Assembly (NCBI GenBank): GCA_023079485.1
Contig: CM041084.1
Span: forward strand, 125,402,292-125,466,291
Direction of reading: 5' to 3'
DNA length: 64,000 nucleotides
From: Archilochus colubris
Lineage: Eukaryota; Chordata; Aves; Apodiformes; Trochilidae
The translations under genes were made by a program, and so were the position numbers. Each line of letters opens with the position of its first letter. Position 1 is the first letter of the stretch. The notes under the pieces were generated by a model, which was not told where the DNA came from, searched no databases, and was given only the letters and a program-made list of their open reading frames with translations. Positions 22,661-35,500 of this stretch are shown here, piece by piece.

Positions 22661-25600
22661 ACATAAGATACATGAGAGGGTACACATGAATCCAGCCCAG
22701 TTGTTGGTGGGTTTTTGTTAATGTCTGATTGTATGTGTGTTTTAACTACCTTTCCATGTTTGTAAAAAGTATACAAGGACAATAGAAAACCCTACCTCTT
22801 CAACATAAATCAACACCTCATTTGAAATATTTATAGGTAAAACATTGTCTGTGTTAACAAAGACTTTCTGACTGCACCAGAAAGAACCTCTGCCTTTCAT
22901 AATATTTTAGGTAGTGAGAGGTTAAATTCTTTATTTCATAATCAAACACCTGCATTTTGCAGCACTTGGCTGTGTAATTAAAGTCACAGCACTGAGCTGT
23001 GATGTCCAAGGTCAATAACTAAAAAAAATCAATCATTTAAATAATAAGCCCTGGCTGACTTTCCTAAAACCATTCTTCAGTTGCAAAGCATTTTTAAACA
23101 CATAAAGAAGATGGCTAGGTTATGAAATAGTTGCATTTCTCACTCTCAAACCTTTTCAGAAGTTTTAATTAGAATATAAGCTTCAGACACCTCACCAGAG
23201 CATGTCTATGAAGACTCATGTAAGTATAATCAGTAGTGCTCAATTATAAGCATGTTATAAAAGGATTTTGCCTTGGTAAGCCTCCCAAGCTAATAACTTT
23301 CCCTCATATTCTAAACATTATCTTCATTAACTGTATCCTAATAATGCCCAGCATTATGTATTGTAGATATACTTTGTCATGTTCCATTAGGTTGTAATTC
23401 AACCAGATATTTAACTACTAAGAATGTAATTGATGTTAATCTAAGTCAATGGATCTATTTAAAAGGCTGAGAATTTCTTGTGGAAATTTTTGAAGGTTAG
23501 TATCAGCACATAAACTGCAGAATCAGTTGTGGCCCAAGGCTGGGAAGGTCACTGAGAATATTTGAGTTTTGCTTGTGAAAGAACCTTATGGCATATCTGA
23601 GGGAAGGAAATAGCTTCACCCCTGTAACTCAATGAGGGATAGGTAAAACTAGTTTTTCTTAAGCAAGGCCCCAGGTCCACTCATGCAGAGGACATTCTAC
23701 CTGAGTAACTGAGCTGGATGAAGCATTTGGTCCAAATAGCCTTCCTGAGTTTTGCAATTTGGCACAACACAGAAATGCAATCCAAAAGTTTCCTGAACTT
23801 TTGACTACCCCTTTATCTATTCAAACATCCAGTATGAGCTCAGAGGAGTTAAACATGTCCCATTTTAACCATCTAAAAATTGAGAATTACATCAGCCATG
23901 TGCAATAATGATAGAATTATTAAAAATGTAAATATCTTCCATAACTTGCAAGCACTCAAGTACAAAAAGGTTGGAAGGAACAGCCATATACTGTAGTTCA
24001 GTAGAAAAATGTTCAAAATATTTTTACAAGGCCATTCTAAAAAGGAATAATTAATCTCTTGTTTTTCAGTGCATTTTGAGATCTTTGAATTAATTTTAGT
24101 CACTATTAAGGAGCATAAAATTCTCTTCCAAATCCCAGTGCTCCAGGAAAACAACATATCTTCCCTTTTTTATACAATTTCTAAAAGGTTCGCTTTTTAT
24201 TTGCCTTCCTAAAAAAAAATAGCAAACCCAACAAGAGAAATAAAAAAAAACCCCAAAATTAAATACTTCCAATATAGCTGTTATTTCACATTCTATCATA
24301 CGCATCACTTAGAAGACTTACATATGCATAATATCTTTAAAGGGACTGAAACTGTATCTTCCTCTGACTGAAGCTTCCTGATGAAACTGTGTGAATGTTT
24401 ATGTAAAACAGGCCACATGTTTTGTAAAGTATCTGTATGCCAACTGCAAAACTAAAGGATTAATCTTAAGAAAGGATCACAGTTTGTGATTATGTGAGCT
24501 AAAACCCTCTCATATCACCATTTGATCATCATTCTGTAGACACCAAATATATCTGCCTTTAGATCTATTTAATGAATCCCACCTATACAAAAAGTGCAAA
24601 GCCTTTTCATTTCAAATTAATGGGGAGAAGGTGATGTTTGCACTAAAGAAACTAAGAATAATATTTATTCTTCATATAGCAGTATGTATGTCAGCTATAT
24701 TGCAAATGATATTACCCTCCTGAATTTGCAATTCATATCATATCTGAAGGTCCTATATCACTCTTTTTTAATCTTTTTAGGGTCTCATTCCTGCTCTGCA
24801 AGTGGTGTTTCAAGCAACCTACAACTATACCACAATTAGTATAGTATAAGTTATCAGAAAACAATACTTTATTATGTTAGTGTGGTTCCAGTATCTGGGC
24901 ACACATCACACAGAATGTCTTTCACCAAACCCAGTACCCATCCAAAGGTGAGTCTGCCTGCTGTCCTTTATTACCTAGTTACAGCCAAGTGCTGGTTCTT
25001 AGCCATGCAAATTATTCTCATTTTTATGGTTATGTAAAGTTATAGTTGTCCATTGTTACAAAAAATGGGCATTGCGATGTATAAAGTGATTAAGCCATAT
25101 GCATTTCTCAGAACTCAACATTCTCAGAAATCTCTTCACTAAGAAACTGAGGAAAGAATTTCATATACCAGAAAAGAATTCGAAGGGGAAAATAGTCTCT
25201 CTTTCAGCAGTACATTCTTGTATTCTTTTTAGGCAAGAAAATGATCAATACATTATCGTATTTTCCAGTGCACTGCCTGCAACAATCCATTAGAAATTCA
25301 AAAATACATGAAGAGAATATAGATACACACTTTCACACATTGACATTATTTCTGTTTCAAACATTTGGAAAATACTGATTTTTCTTCTTGTGTCCTGAAC
25401 AGAAGTGAAATTTGCATGTCTGCATTTCTTTTACAATTAGAGGAACTTCATCTTTCACAGCATCTTGACAGTCCCATATATCTTTGTCTGCATGCTACCA
25501 TCATCTGACTGATCCTTGCACAGCTCTAGGAAAAGTGATTGCTTTTTAATTGCATCAGCATATTGAGGGAAGAATGAAAAAATAACTTCTGTGTGCTCCA

Positions 25601-28600
25601 CAGTAATAGTTTAAGAAAAAAAGGTTAAAGTTTAAAAAAAAGTTAAAATTCCTTATATCATAATACAATAAAGAGTAACCCAGCCTAGACAAGGAGGATG
25701 AAGTCCATAACCCAGCAGAAGACAATGCTCAACAACTGATTTGATGTCTGACATAGTATTGCAGAATAAATATATCATGTCAAATTAATCACTGGCTGAC
25801 TTCTGGCTATGCTGCAATCAAAGTAGTTGGATCACATTACCTTTGAGGACCTAAATAAAAAGCTGGGATTTGTTTCTGGTACTGCTAATATACTAATGAG
25901 CACAGCCCTACTTATGCCCTGAAGAGTCTGGTTTCTATCAAGATATAGATGAAAAAAATGTAAGAAATTACCAGTATGTGAGTTAATAATGTTTAAAAGA
26001 AAAAAATTAACCAGACAAGTAATACTGTATCCATAATATTTTGCAAATGGATGAAGCATGGAGCCAATTACAAGTTTTCCAGCAAATACCTACTTCTAGT
26101 TACTTGGAGATACAGAACTTCATGGCAATTTGGAAAAGGGAAACTGAGTGACCTGGAAGACAGTCCCCGAGTTCTGCTTTTATTGATTATCTGAGAAAAA
26201 ATTGTCACTACAGAGGTGCTATTTCCCAAGAAATATTCTTGTGTGCACACCCCTGTGTGGAAATATTTATTTTTTTAAGACTTTGGCTAAGGAGCCTGGT
26301 ATACTGATAAATGTAATAAAATCTTACATGTTATTCAGTTTTTTGCAGTAGAAAACTGGAGCTGGTACAAGGTATTCCCTTTGTAGCAGGGAAGCAGTCA
26401 CATTTATGGAACTTCAGTCCAGGTTTGAATTACATGTATTTGACTCAGAAGTCATTTACAGATAGAAAAGTATGCTATTTCCAATAGTAAATCTCAGAGT
26501 AATAGCTATAGCTAGCTGGCACTGTGGGATTATATTTCTTCAGTGGTTCATCAGCCACAGTTTAGCCCAGTCAAGTTAAATTAAGGTCAGAGGTTCAGGT
26601 AAGGCTGCCTTTAGCTGATGAGTTCTGGGATAAGCAGTGCAGGTTGCCTATTGCTGTAACAGGCCAAGAAAAGATGCAGAGCAGCATGTGGCTCTTCAGT
26701 TTATATGGGAGAGCTTAACAAAACAGCTTTCTCTCCATCCCTGCCCAATAAACTAATCTCTTAGCAGGTTCGTCCATTCTAAATGTAAGCATATATTGGT
26801 ATTCTCATTTGTTACTGAAATAGCTTTCGCTAGACCTACCTGTGGAGGGCTTACTTTTGGTAACCAGTTCTCTGCTATGCTTTGATATCTGCTTCACCTG
26901 CTGGGCCTGCAGTCAAGCAGGGCATGTCCTGCAGATGCTTCATCCCATATTCTCATTTGAGATGTTACCCAAACTTCAACGGCTGGGACATGCTTTGGCA
27001 AATGGAGAACAGAATAAGGTAGCTAGGGGGATAGCATCCAGAGAGGGACAATGATAAATGGGAATAAAATGGAAGGAGAAATAAATATTGAGAGGTAAGG
27101 TTGAGGAAAAAAAGGGAAAGTAGAAGGTTTGGGGACACAGGACAGTTATGAGAGCATTCTGGGGGCAGAATTTTTGATAAGGTTCTGTGGAAACGAGAAT
27201 AAGGTATACAGATAATGGCAGAAAATGGAGAACAGAAAAAGGGAAGAAGGAAAAGAAAAAGGAAAAAAAAAAAACAAAACAGGAAGCTATAGTGAGCTTT
27301 TTAAATATTTTAGAACATGTTCACCCTAGTCAGTAATTTCTAGATTTCTAGCTATAACAGTGAAAAAATAACTATGCCTATTAAATCTATTCTTTTAAAA
27401 TCTCTGGATGAGAAAACATAATCGTTTTTTCTTTGAACTTTTAACTCTGCCTTCAACTCCTTAAAAAAAAGTACCTTAGTTGACTTCAATTGATGCAGTT
27501 ACTATTTATTTCTCTTAGATGCAAAAAATTGCTCTACTCACAAAAAATACCATCCAAGACACTCTCAAAACTCATCAGCCATATAGAACTGTGACACTAA
27601 CTGGAAATTCAAACAATAAATAAAACCAAAACTAGTCGATGAAAAGTGTAATGGAATTCAAGAATTGCTTGCAACACTTTTTTCTTTCTTTGAAATTTCA
27701 TCATGTTTCAATTGAAAATAATAAAACTGAGCAAAACATAAAAAAAAAAGTTTTAATGGTGTGCTTGATTAGGCAGACATTTACTCCCATTTCAGCAAGA
27801 GCCATAGGAAGTAGATATCAATTTTTATAGCACTCTGTAAAGTATTAGAACTACTCTGTAAAAATCGTCTTGGTAAGGTATTCAAGCAAGGTAAAAAAAC
27901 AACCAATCAACCAGAAAAAAAAAACAACCAAAAAGCACCAAAAAACTTCAGAAAAGACAAATATAGCAATCTCAAGATTATGGTAAAGCAGAGTATTTTT
28001 GGCTCCACACTAATAAAAACCCTGAATAGTAATCATATTCTTAACAAGCTAAAAAAAAAACATGGATAGATAATTCTGGGAAACTGAAAGAGTCAGAGAA
28101 GTGCTATCCAACAGGATTAAATAAAATTCTGCAGCTGCAGTCACTCATACTGAGCAAGTACAAGCATTTCAAGATACAGCCATAGAAATGAAATTTTCAG
28201 TAACACTTAGAACATAAAAGCTCAATACACCAACACAGTGGAATGAAAACATACCATTTGTAAAAAGACAATGCTATTTTCTCCTAATAGGATTCATAAA
28301 CATTTTAAATTTCAGTGGGCATGCAAGTAAAAAAAAAACTGAATTTCTTAGTGAGTGAATTTATCAAAACCAACACTCACTCCAGCCATCCAGAAGATAC
28401 ATTTTAGATAAATGATTAGATGATAATGATTTAGATAAATGATTACCCGGGTTTTACAAATCATCATTTGCATTCATATACAGAAAAATGTAAAATATAG
28501 TGAGCATCAGCATCAGCCAAGAGTTTAGCTTACCACAGACCATATGGGAGGATGTCCCCATAGACTGTGTATCTTGTAGTAGCATGGCATCTGCAGTACA

Positions 28601-29009
28601 TAGCAACACTTTATCTGATGTAATAACGCCTTCTGCTCTTAGCCTTTCCAAGTTATACAACAAATGATTAAGTGATTTCACCATAAGCAGCCTCATGGAA
28701 TACTGAAAAGGTGGCATGAACATGGGAAATTATTCCACATGCCAGGCACCTTTTAAATCAATGTATTAGGAGTAACAGCCTCATTTTACCCTTCATTGTT
28801 TTTAGAATACTATATTTTCAAAAATAAAAAAGAACCCAAAAATATTAACTTGCAAGCTGAGTGGAGGTTTCTGGTTCCTTACACTGCTTATGCCAGCATC
28901 AAAACATTCAATGAAAATAGAACAAAATCTGTGTAAACCTCAGTTATCAACAAATGGCTACCATGCTTTGAAATCATTCTATTAGTTAGTATTATGGTTT
29001 GGTATCATT
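22661..29009. other. Single-copy non-coding sequence
   Basis: About 6.3 kb without a supported gene or mobile element. A purine-rich patch lies near 27,060-27,290 and a 16-bp block is repeated at 28,403 and 28,430. Frames are short and without domains. Confidence 0.5.
28403..28445. repeat. Partial tandem duplication, 27-bp period
   Basis: The block 'tttagataaatgatta' occurs at 28,403-28,418 and again at 28,430-28,445. Confidence 0.8.
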
Positions 29010-29510
29010 ATAAGTACCTAGAGAGAGGGACCCTGAGGAATCCCAGTGACAGAAAGAGGGGTCAGGATTCCCACACATTTCCTGCCATATCATAAAAGTC
29101 AGGAGGGCAGAAAAGTCTGGCCCTTCCTCCTTCCTGCTCCCTTATTTTCCAGTCCTCCTTTATTTATTTGGTGGACATCTAGGAGAGAGGCTGGTACTAT
29201 TTTTTTTTCACCTTGCCACATACTCTGCAGAATTCGAGTCCATCAGTTGCTGGGAAAAGCCTTGGTGCCTTTCACTGAGTTGACTCTGCCACAAGGGACT
29301 TTCAGACACTTATATCTGTAGTGACAACTGAAATTGGGGTTTGTATATATTTGTATATTTTTCATGATTACTCCATGTGTTACGATGCTTTCCCTGGTCT
29401 TTTAAGCCAGTTCTAGTTTTAACTTCCAACCTTTAAGTCTCTCTTCCTTATTCCCCTTTTTATCTTCCCCTGGAAGGACTGGGGGATGTAATAGAGAGAA
29501 ATCCTTTTCT
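29010..29510 (+). mobile_element. Possible ERVL-type LTR remnant
   Basis: The order of blocks recalls an avian ERVL LTR: a purine-rich section with 'gtcaggagggcagaaa', 'ctctgcagaattcgagtcca', 'ttgctgggaaaagccttggt', a T-rich stretch and a pyrimidine-rich U5-like end before 'ctggaaggactgggggatg'. I recall similar order but could not align it, and I see no clear termini or target duplication. It may be unrelated single-copy DNA. Confidence 0.3.
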
Positions 29511-32500
29511 CTGTATTTCTCTGTATTTCATTTGGTTCACCCTGATGACTAAATGGAGACAGCTAGAATGCAGTAATACAACCAGCAGCACCTACAACAC
29601 CCAAGTTATAAATCCAGAATGTGTTATGTATTCACAGACATGCATCTTCCACAAACATTAAGAGAGCACAGACAGACTTATTCCATGAGGTGTGTTCACA
29701 GCAGGGCACCTTTAGCAAATTCTAAGAGAGCACAAATGGACTTTAACAATTTGTGCTATGAGCTGCAGCCTTTAGAGGAGAGGACTTCCCCCCAAAGGCA
29801 GTCTTCCACTGCATTATTGTAATAGTTAATAGAAATGCTGCATATACACACCAGAAGAAAAGCTGGGAAAGCATCAAGATGCTTTCCAACACAGTCCCTC
29901 TCTCACACATGCACCACAAAAGGGTAGTGTTATTAAAATTTATTGCAATAAACCAAACAGCAGCATTCCTTTTTCCATAGATGTTTTGGTATCTAGTATG
30001 GTAGTTTTTATTCTCTATAATTAGAATACATATATAAAAACAAAGAGAGCATATGAACAGCATAAATTTAAAGAATTACATACATTTCTCTCTTTAAACT
30101 TCCTCAGAAAAGGGATAAGAAAACTACCTATCATCAGTTTTCCCAAAGGAACGGAGAAACAAAAAAATAAACTCATCCACCATTTCTTGGGAGTCTTCAT
30201 CACAGGAGAAAGTAAGTGAAAAAGCACTGAGCAGGAAATGCTCTCACTGAAGTAATAAAACAAACAATCTAATAAAAATGCCTTTGGAGTCCTCTGTCTC
30301 CCTTTTACTGAATCCAGAATGATAGTTCTGACAGCTAGTGACAGAGATAGCCCAAGACAGGAACACATGAGAGATTAGTTTTAGGGACTTCTGCAGTGAT
30401 GCCATGTTCTCACATAACAGGGATTAATCAATGACATTAGTCTCTTGTTTTATAATATCTTTAATTTTAGTATAATACGTCTGCTTTTAACACTCTCCAC
30501 TGATGTGTGAAGACCATTTGACCAAACTGTGTTCCATCAGATACCTGAAAGGAAGTAATTTTTTGGAATTATAACACGTGTTATTCAGAAAACCATAAAG
30601 TCAATTTTCATAGTGCTCTTCCTTAAATATCTTTTCCTTGACCGTGACTCTCTAGTTATATCTCTTAATACATAAAATCCATCTTCAAGTACAGTAATCT
30701 AATCCTGCTTAAGCAGGGAAATCTTTTTCAGAATGTTCTCAACATCTATAAAATGTGTCACTTTGGCTTCAGCTAAAGATAACCTTAGTACATAATGTAT
30801 TTTTTCACCCCCAAGAGTGTCTTTGATTAACATTCTGTAAATCAGAACTATTTTCTCTGCAATAAATATCAGAAGACTATTTCCCATTGTCTATTTCAGA
30901 GCAACATCAGCACAATTGCAGTGGTAATAAAAGAGAACCTATGATTTTATACAGCTGAATTTGCTCAAATGTGCCTATAAAATTTGACTGCTGGGGAGAT
31001 TCTTCATTTGTGAGGCTGCAATAACCTCAACTGGGCAACTTTGTACAAGAATGATATAATCTCCAAACATTTGAAGGTAAGTGATCAGCCCTGTTTTGAA
31101 GAACACTCTTTCTATTCAAGTTTTAACATAGAATTTCCATTCAAAAGTAGAATGCTTTTTTGGTAATTTATTTCAAGGGACTACATAGAAGGTAGATGTT
31201 TTCTGTATATTACATATATACTACAGATTGTATATATCTCTAAAAAACCATGGTGTGTCAGTAGTTTCTTCCTGCATGAAAACTACCACTCGTGTCCCAG
31301 TTCTCTTCATGCAGTACAGTCATTCTGTAACTAACCTTCAGTAATGTAAAAGTAACACGTCTTCTTTTGATAGAACTGCTTACTCAGTTGATATTTAAAG
31401 GGATCAAATAAAATCTAATAACATGTCTCACGTTAATTTTCTAACTAGCCATGCCAAATGAAACACAGCCAGGCAACAAATGTGATTATCATGAAAGGAG
31501 AGCCACATTTTTCCCATTCTAGCGCCTGACACCGATCTCTCATCCTCATTTTCAGTGTGAACATAGGTCTGAACCTATTTGCCCAAATTTCCATGCAGAC
31601 TTCTGGTTCTGCATGGGCAGTAAGCTGAATTTCAAGGTACTTCAGCAGGATATAATTGTGCCTGTGGAGCTAGCTCAAATACTGGAGGCAGTAGAGTTGC
31701 ATTATAGAAATGTTAGGTCACAGCTAATTAGACCAACCACTGTATCATCTTATGGGAACATATCCTTGGAGAGTTCTTGAGAACTGACATTACACTTTTC
31801 TTAAATTTTAATTTCCAAGATGATGGATTGAACCTAGGCTGCTTCACGCCTTTTGAAACCCTTTGGATGCTAAGTTTCCCCACCTGAACTGATCCAGAAC
31901 AACCAAACCAATCCATTCATGTGGTGGGGCCCTGCTCTGTATCACAGCTGCTTGGTTTCTTCCTGGGTAAGTTTCGGGCTATTTTGTGAGGCACTTCAAT
32001 ACCTATCAGCAAACATAGTTGTCAGCTCCTCTGCAGGTGCCCAAATCATAATATACTCCAATACTGAACCCTGAATGACATGTAACTTTTGGGGCTGTCT
32101 CAGTCTTAAAAAACCTTCTCTTTGTAATGTAGGATTGTTTGCAATGATTTCCCACATCTTCCTACTCTACATTTTACCAAGGAATCTCTTCACTGTTTGA
32201 AATTCCCAGTAGTCGAACAGTTTTATAAACAGCTACAGAAACAAAGTGCTTGTTTTTCCTGAGCCAGTTGTTACTAATATCCTTCACCTGGAGGCTTCCT
32301 CTATATCCTGTTCCAAATATCTTACCTTCAAAAGTAACGCTTTCACATTTTGATTAAAAGAGGAGCCCTTTACACTGCAGGGTAGATGAACTTGCCAATT
32401 CATATTCCAATAATGTCTACTCTGACATTAGGAACTCCTTTGATAAGTTTTCAGTAGATCTGAAAACAGATTTGAATCTTAATTCTACTGAATTATGGAA

Positions 32501-35500
32501 AGAGACAAGCCTCTCTTAGCGTGCAGACTTTCTTGTCCAGTAAATTTTTACTCTTCATCTATACAACATCCTAAAATATCAAATGTCTGGTTAGGCCATC
32601 AGCATTATCATGTTTATACCCACATCTGCTTTAACTTTATAATCAATCACAACATTTCAAGGTTTGGTTTTGGGTTTTTTTGACAGGTTAGCTAGCTGCC
32701 CCTCATGAATCCTGAACCACAAAATCTGTTTCAGGGATACACAATCTCTCTTGAATAGAAATTATTAAAAAAAAAGATGTAAATGTTCTAGAATGTAATC
32801 ACAATTACAAGGCATTATAATTATTTTTTCAGGAAAAAAAAGACTTCCCCTTTCATGACATATCACCATCTTAAGACACTGGTATGCCTATGTATTGTTC
32901 TTAGACCCTAAGGACTGCTATATATGTTCAGTTTTAAAGAATTTTGGCATGCAAGCAGCCTAAAGCTAGAGAAGTGACTAGAGCTGTCAACGCTTGAGAA
33001 GGAAAAATCACGGTTGCATTAATTATTGTAAGCTTACCTTTCTCACTTAACTTGTACAGTGTCTGTTCAATAATAGTTTAGCGATATTACTGAGCGAATC
33101 AAGAAGAGGCTCCTGCAAAACTTCCAGTATACTAAAATGCATAGAAAACTATCCATTTCCATATAACCTTAGTTATTTCAGAAGAAACGGTGATCTCACT
33201 GACTTACTGCCTGCTTTTGAAATAATTCTTCTTTTTGGATTCAGTTTCTGACTGACAGCCTTTGGTTTCTCACAGACTGTTTGCCAGACACTTCCTCAAG
33301 GATTTCAGCACACATAAGGATATATTAGCAGGGTAACAAGACAGACCTGGAAAGCCTGTGCCGGTCAAGTTATGATGAAATTTCCACACATCTCTTTGTT
33401 TTATGTACTCTTTATTTTTCCATCCAGAGCCACCATCTTCTCCAGTAACACCCAGTCAATGTCCAGTACAGTGTTCTAGTAGAGCTTTTCCACATACACC
33501 CTTCCAGTTTCTGGGAAGCTTGCACTGTCTTTGCTCATAATGCCACATGTAAACACCAGAAATGAAAACCAGATATTAAACTTACTATTTCTTTACTTTG
33601 AACTGTGAACATATACAGTAATTTTAATAAGGTTCAACTTCAACCTACTATACAGCTGCTGATGCTGTAATTCTTTTCAAAAGTCAGAGGAACAACAAAT
33701 ACACAAATGTTTGCAGAAACTGAAAAACATCAGATAGCAATAGAGAAGCAAGTAGCTTGCAACTTCAGCATGCAGATTTACATTGCTGTTAAATCTCTTT
33801 TGATAATATTAAATAGGGCCATGATTCAAAGTTTTTAAATACCTACTGTACTTATTTCTATGGCAACTGAAAGTTTGCTTTCATTTGGAGTTGCACACCA
33901 AGCAAGCCTTACAAAATTCATATAACCTATTTCAGAAGGAAAAACGCTAAATTCTGAAACACTTGCTTATCATATCACACCAATGTGTTTTCATAGGTAC
34001 AACCTAGACACCTCACTAGCTAAAATCCACAATGAATCAAAGGAAAAGCAGCATTTGCAGCATTTTCTTGGACACTAAATAGTCTGTCTCTAAGGGGATG
34101 AATAAGGATTCCTAAGACTGACCCCTGAAAACTCTATAATCCATGTACACAGTCACCAACTCCATAGCTGCACATGCACACGTACACACAACCACACACA
34201 GAGAACAACAGACAGGAACAGACACATCATAATCTAGAACACACCCATGACGAATGATGTGTTTCCAGGTACCAGGATCACTGCTCTTAAGAATCTCTTC
34301 TGAGAAAAAAATTAATTGGTCATTATGTTATAAAAGTTATACAACACTCCCATTATGCATAATTCAGAGAAATACTTCTGCCTGAGTATGTTTTGAAGGA
34401 ACACTGAGGAGACAGTCTGCTTATTTACCTGTCTCATTTACTTCTAGGAAATATATCTGTAGTGTGAACAAACCACTATGGGCAGTTCTTGGGTTTCATT
34501 CTTGATAGCAGCTATGAACACTTGCTGGGACAGAATCTGTTGAAAAAGGGATATTGTTCCTTCCTTGGTGAAGATACTGAGCCTCCTCAAAGAGAAGAAG
34601 GTCAAATAAATAATCTACATAATAGTACAGAGCTGGAACCTTGGAAGTCATTTTAAAAGGTGAATGTACAATTTCAAGGAGCAGATAACCAGGCCTAAGA
34701 GCTGACAGGGACTTTTTTTTCCTTTATTCCCTGTGGGCCCCACAGGATGCTGCTTATTCAGAAGGTCAGTGGGTTTCCTGGAAACAAAGATCATCTCTGG
34801 GAAAGCATGTGTTTATAAATCCTTTTTCTATTGCCTTTCCTAAATGTTTTGAATTTTCTTAGGAAGTCAACTAATATAGTTTTATGCAAATAAAAACTAA
34901 GGGTAATTTACTTATTTACATGTTTATTTAAAAGCCTTTTGTTTTTTTCTTTGAAGAGTGCCTTGTAAGGGAAACATCTGCACACATCTGCCCCACAGCT
35001 GTGGCTGATTTGGGGCACCATGACACTAAAAAGTTATCAAATTAGGAAAACTTCATATCTTCCTGGCAAAAAGAAAACAAACAAACAACACCACCACCAA
35101 GAAAACCAATCAATAACAGCTGTTGCTTTACAGCTTTGTGGACTTGAACATCAGTCCCAAGAACGTAGCACTCCCTTAACTTTTACCTCTGATTTCTGTC
35201 AGACAGTCACCTAGAGAAGGAATGAGAAGTGTCTTAAGAATGACAAAGTCAGTAAACCCAACTATTTGAAACAAAGAAAGCCAAAACCACACACAGCACC
35301 AACTACCTCCCTGCAGCTCCAGTAGTTTCTGGACTGCCAATGTGACATTGACTAAGCCTCGAGTGGTTTAAATTTTTATTATTCCTTAACTTAAAGGATA
35401 ACTTATAAATGTATTTTTGAAGCTTATGTCTTTCATGTCAGTCTGAGGTTGATGCATTCTAATGTTAACAACAGGACACTGATGATTCACATTAATTTCA

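Noticed and set aside
22384..22689. Plus-strand 101-codon frame
   Set aside because: It is the antisense shadow of the CR1 ORF2 remnant on the minus strand.
24781..24951. Exon-like segment between 'aatctttttag' and 'aaaggtgagt'
   Set aside because: The splice-like signals look good, but all three frames contain stops, so it is not a coding exon. A non-coding exon cannot be shown from sequence alone.
29743..30368. Two hydrophobic minus-strand frames of 106 and 115 codons
   Set aside because: They overlap in different frames in AT-rich DNA where Phe/Leu/Ile-rich chance frames are expected. No domain or homologue is recognisable.
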